A DNA stretch of 8,969 nucleotides from Pseudomonadota bacterium (lineage in GTDB: Bacteria > Pseudomonadota > Gammaproteobacteria > Burkholderiales > Rhodocyclaceae). Under the pieces are notes generated by a model, which searched no databases, had not been told where the DNA came from, and saw only the letters and a program-made list of their open reading frames with translations. Position numbers and translations under genes: made by a program. Shown here one piece after another: positions 6,447-8,969 of this stretch. Within the stretch, counting starts at the first letter, position 1. Each line of letters begins with the position of its first letter. The stretch spans positions 17,931 through 26,899 of the forward strand of contig JAJZPJ010000010.1 in the NCBI GenBank assembly GCA_021811225.1, given 5' to 3'.

Positions 6447-6926
6447 ATGAAGAGCATGCAGAAGGGCTTCACCCTGATCGAACTGATGATCGTGGTCGCG
6501 ATCATCGGCATCCTGGCGGCGATCGCGCTGCCCGCCTACCAGAACTACATGACCAAGGCCAAGCTGACCGAAGCCACCTCGCTGCTGGATTCGCTCAAGG
6601 CATCGGTATCCGAGTCCTACGGTTCCCTGTCGACCATTCCGAGCGTTGCCCCGTTCGCGCTCACCGCCCCGCAGAACGCCAAGTACGTCACCGCCGTTGA
6701 TTACAAATCTGCGGGCGGCGGTGCCGGGACAACCGTGTCGATCATTCTGACCGTCAATAATACGGGCGCGGCGGCGGTGGATGGCAAGTATGTCGGCCTG
6801 TTCGGGACGGCCAATGCCGACGGTACGATCACCTGGGTCTGCGGCACCGCGAGCGGAACGGGAGTCACCGCGCCGAGTGCGGTCACAGCCATGTATCCCT
6901 TCCTGCCGGCCAACTGCCAGAATTAA
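6447..6926 (+). CDS. pilA: Type IVa major prepilin (PilA-like)
   Basis: A 159-residue prepilin, the building block of the type IV pilus fibre. The leader MKSMQKG is short, as in type IVa pilins. Cleavage by prepilin peptidase after Gly7 would give a mature protein of 152 residues starting FTLIELMIVVAIIGILAAIA, with the conserved Glu at mature position 5. This hydrophobic helix first anchors the subunit in the inner membrane and then forms the fibre core. Two cysteines, C132 and C157, are spaced to form the C-terminal disulphide (D) loop, which is rich in Ser and Thr. Middle codons (about 6700-6860) are less biased and lower in GC than the 5' third and the neighbouring genes, as is usual for surface-exposed, fast-changing pilin regions. 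Its own sigma-54 promoter and terminator make it a single transcription unit. The exact gene name is by family, since minor pilins share the N-terminus. The strong expression signals favour the major subunit. Confidence 0.9.
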   Translation: MKSMQKGFTLIELMIVVAIIGILAAIALPAYQNYMTKAKLTEATSLLDSLKASVSESYGSLSTIPSVAPFALTAPQNAKYVTAVDYKSAGGGAGTTVSIILTVNNTGAAAVDGKYVGLFGTANADGTITWVCGTASGTGVTAPSAVTAMYPFLPANCQN

Positions 6927-6958
6927 ATCCGGGGCGGACCGCCGCCTCCGTCGAAATG

Positions 6959-6984
6959 AAACGGCCACCCTGGTGGCCGTTTTT
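6959..6984 (+). terminator. Rho-independent terminator after the pilin gene
   Basis: A perfect stem pairs 6959-6969 (AAACGGCCACC) with 6972-6982 (GGTGGCCGTTT). The formal loop is 2 bases, so in practice the top pair opens, and a T-run follows to 6984. It lies 32 bases after the pilin stop. The next gene begins only 7 bases after the T-run. Confidence 0.88.
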
Positions 6985-6991
6985 CTGCCCC

Positions 6992-8623
6992 ATGTTCAAG
7001 TCCAGGCGCTACCTTCTGCCGCTCCTCTGTCTGGCCGCGCTGGCGCTGGCCGCAGCGCTGCTCTACGCACCCTTCCTGTCCAACGGCCTGGTCTTCGACG
7101 ACCAGAACCTGTTCGCCAATCTGTCGGTGTACGAGGATGCGCTGGTCCCCTTCTCGTTCCGGCCGCGGACCTTCCCCTACTTCACCCTGGGCTTCGTCCA
7201 GGTCATGTTCGGCAGCATCGTCGCGCAAAGAATCGTCAGCCTGATCCTCCACATCGGCTGCGCCTGGCTCCTCTTCGCCCTGCTCAAGCGTCTGCTGGAT
7301 CTGGCGCGGGGGGAGGACGCTGTTCCGGACGCCAGCCGCTATCTGCTGCCGCTGCTCGGTGCCGCCTGGTTCGCGCTCAATCCGGTCGCGGTCTATGGTG
7401 CCGCCTACCTGGTGGAGCGGACCATCGTGCTGGCGACGCTGTTCTCCCTGGCCTGCCTGTTGATGTTCGTGCGCGCCTTCAGCAGCCGCAGCACCGGCGA
7501 CGTCTTCGCCGCCGCCGTCTTGTATTCTGCCGCGATCTTTTGCAAAGAGCACGCGATCATGCTGCCCCTGGGGGCGCTGCCGCTGATCGCGCTGGCTGGC
7601 ACCGGGGACCGGCGCTGGAATCTGCGCCATGCCCTGCTCTTCCTGCTGCTCTGCCTGCCCGCCGGGGTCACGGTGATCTTCGAGGTGAAATCGGTGATCG
7701 GCAGAGCTTACGAGCCATTCGTCGGCGACATCATCGCGCAGCTCGGAACCATGGCGCTGTTCCGCAACCCGGCGGGCGTCTGGCTCGCGAGCATGGCGAT
7801 GCAGGCGCGCGAATTTTTCCTCTACCTTTATCTCTGGCTGGTGCCCGACGTTCGCTCGATGTCGGCGGACCTCCGCGTCGATTTCCTCGGGGTCATGCAT
7901 TCCCCCGGCCTCGTCCTCGGCGTCGCGGCCTTCCTGGCCGCGCCGGCGCTGGGGCTCTATTGCCTGTTGCGGCGGGGCGCTGCCGCCCTGTTCGGCTGCG
8001 GCCTGCTGCTCTCCTGGCTGCTGTATATGACCGAGCTGTCGGCGGTCCGCCTGCAGGAGCCCTTCGTGCTGTACCGCAGCTATCTCTGGGCGCCGGGCTT
8101 CGCGATGATGCTGGCGGCGGTGCTCTCCCGTCTGCGCTGGCGCTGGCTGCTGGCGCTGCTCGTCATCGCCGTGGCCCTGGAGTTTCCCCTGGCGCAGAAT
8201 CGTCTCAGGAGCTTCGCCAGCGAGCAGGCGCTGTGGGACGACGCCGTCGCCAAGCTCTCAGCGCCGAATCTGCCCGGGGCCGACCGGACCTACTTCAATC
8301 GCGGCGATGTGCGCCTGGGGCGGGGCGAACTTACCAAGGCGATGAAAGATTTCAACCGCTCCGTCAAACTCAATCCGGAAGCCGACTATGGCTATATCGG
8401 CAGGAGCTTCGTCTATTACAAGGAAAAGAACTACGTCCAGGCGCTGGTCGAAGTGGATCACGCCTTGCGGCTCAAGCCCGACTCGGGACTCGATCTTTAT
8501 CTTCGCGGCGTCCTGTGCGAACGGCTACACCGGCCGGCGGAGGCCCTGGCCGCCTTCCGGGCGGCGGCCAAGGCGGGATATCTCGGAGCGAAATTCAGGC
8601 TGAAATATCTCAAGACCTCATAG
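6992..8623 (+). CDS. Membrane GT-C (TMTC-like) protein with C-terminal TPRs, candidate pilin glycosyltransferase
   Basis: A 543-residue protein with about 10-11 hydrophobic segments (first at about 8-27, last at about 383-400), then three TPR-like repeats at about 430-535 (YFNRGDVRLGRGELTKAMKD; YGYIGRSFVYYKEKNYVQAL; LYLRGVLCERLHRPAEALAA). The pattern after the first segment, VFDD (Asp36-Asp37), resembles the acidic first-loop site of GT-C glycosyltransferases. RPRTFPYFTLGFVQVMFG, then LILH, WFALNPVAVYGAAYLVERT and EPFVLYRSYLW fit the layout of TMTC/PMT-like bacterial proteins with TPR tails. Such enzymes move sugars from lipid carriers to proteins on the outer face of the inner membrane. Position right after the pilin gene suggests pilin as acceptor, by analogy with pilin oligosaccharyltransferase genes next to pilA elsewhere. 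The ATG at 6992 is preferred. An in-frame ATG at 6956 would translate the terminator stem as MKRPPWWPFF. No clear Shine-Dalgarno precedes 6992. Function is inference; a pilus assembly role is the alternative. Confidence 0.78.
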   Translation: MFKSRRYLLPLLCLAALALAAALLYAPFLSNGLVFDDQNLFANLSVYEDALVPFSFRPRTFPYFTLGFVQVMFGSIVAQRIVSLILHIGCAWLLFALLKRLLDLARGEDAVPDASRYLLPLLGAAWFALNPVAVYGAAYLVERTIVLATLFSLACLLMFVRAFSSRSTGDVFAAAVLYSAAIFCKEHAIMLPLGALPLIALAGTGDRRWNLRHALLFLLLCLPAGVTVIFEVKSVIGRAYEPFVGDIIAQLGTMALFRNPAGVWLASMAMQAREFFLYLYLWLVPDVRSMSADLRVDFLGVMHSPGLVLGVAAFLAAPALGLYCLLRRGAAALFGCGLLLSWLLYMTELSAVRLQEPFVLYRSYLWAPGFAMMLAAVLSRLRWRWLLALLVIAVALEFPLAQNRLRSFASEQALWDDAVAKLSAPNLPGADRTYFNRGDVRLGRGELTKAMKDFNRSVKLNPEADYGYIGRSFVYYKEKNYVQALVEVDHALRLKPDSGLDLYLRGVLCERLHRPAEALAAFRAAAKAGYLGAKFRLKYLKTS

Positions 8624-8637
8624 GCAGGCGATCGAGG

Positions 8638-8969
8638 TCACAGCAATTCCGGGTTGATCACCGCGCGCAATACCGTCTGGGCCGTCTGGGCGTCGCCCTC
8701 GCGGCTGCGGCGGGAGAGCCACCACAGTCCGCCTTTCTTCACCGTCCAGTCGGCCTCCTGCCCCGAGAGCAGCAAGGCGGCCAGCCGGCCCAGCGCCGGC
8801 TGGTGCCCGACCAGGAGCACCGCGGCGCCGCGCTGCCCGCCTCCCTCTGGCCAGCCGCTGGCGGCGATCAGATCGGCGACGTCGGCGCCGGGCGCCATCC
8901 TGGCCTCGGTCTCGAAGCGCTGCCCGAGCGCGTGAGCGGTCTGCTGACAGCGCACCGCCGGACTCACCA
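8638..8969 (-). CDS. SixA-like histidine phosphatase (5' end beyond window)
   Basis: The last 110 or so residues of a histidine-phosphatase (phosphoglycerate-mutase-like) protein. Visible family marks are SPAVRCQQTA, with the conserved Arg, and LLVGHQPALG, with the second catalytic His. LLLSGQEADWTVKKGGLWWL matches the usual end of SixA proteins. The first catalytic motif (RHG or RHA) should lie about 50 residues further upstream, outside the window, so the GTG at 8965-8967 is internal rather than the start. SixA removes phosphate from phosphohistidine proteins such as the HPt domain of ArcB or the nitrogen PTS in E. coli; the target here is unknown. The gene converges on the membrane TPR gene with 14 bp between the stops. 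Confidence 0.82.
   Translation of the reverse strand, partial: VSPAVRCQQTAHALGQRFETEARMAPGADVADLIAASGWPEGGGQRGAAVLLVGHQPALGRLAALLLSGQEADWTVKKGGLWWLSRRSREGDAQTAQTVLRAVINPELL

Noticed and set aside
6212..6700. A 162-codon open frame spanning the pilin promoter and 5' part of the pilin gene
   Set aside because: It runs through the sigma-54 promoter and tandem repeats, and then through the pilin gene out of frame; no domain or good start signal.
8614..8639. GACCTC...GAGGTC inverted repeat across the convergent stop codons as a bidirectional terminator
   Set aside because: Only 6 pairs with a 14-base loop and no T-run on either side, and it is partly coding; too weak to call.
8654..8935. A 93-codon plus-strand open frame opposite the SixA-like gene
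   Set aside because: Shadow of the minus-strand gene, which has recognisable phosphatase motifs.

Overview
The window is a high-GC proteobacterial chromosome segment. Gene content, codon use and the pilin plus membrane-TPR pair point most plausibly to a betaproteobacterium of the Rhodocyclaceae type; that placement is inference from gene families, not from a marker gene. There are seven protein genes: six on the plus strand and one, cut by the right edge, on the minus strand. No tRNA, rRNA, CRISPR array or insertion sequence was seen.

Region 1 (1-6180) looks like a signalling operon. It holds the 3' part of a CHASE2-type class III adenylyl cyclase, a class II (metallo-beta-lactamase fold) cyclic-nucleotide phosphodiesterase, a GspE/PilB-type secretion/pilus ATPase carrying an N-terminal GAF domain, and a GAF plus HD-GYP protein expected to hydrolyse c-di-GMP. 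The last three are tightly packed: a 21-bp gap, then a 4-bp GTGA overlap. The first gap (157 bp) holds a degenerate dispersed inverted repeat. A cAMP-making and a cAMP-degrading enzyme therefore sit beside two proteins with phosphodiesterase-like GAF domains, one a motor ATPase and the other a c-di-GMP phosphodiesterase. This suggests a cAMP/c-di-GMP circuit acting on type IV pilus or secretion motor function.

Region 2 (6181-6984) is the major pilin unit. A 266-bp intergenic region contains a 15-bp perfect inverted repeat, a near-consensus sigma-54 promoter (6327-6343) and four 10-bp tandem repeats in the predicted leader. These are followed by a type IVa prepilin gene and a strong rho-independent terminator.

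Region 3 (6992-8969) starts 7 bp after the terminator T-tract. It holds a multi-pass membrane protein of the GT-C/TMTC-like type with C-terminal TPRs, a candidate pilin glycosyltransferase. After a 14-bp convergent gap comes the 3' part of a SixA-like histidine phosphatase on the minus strand.
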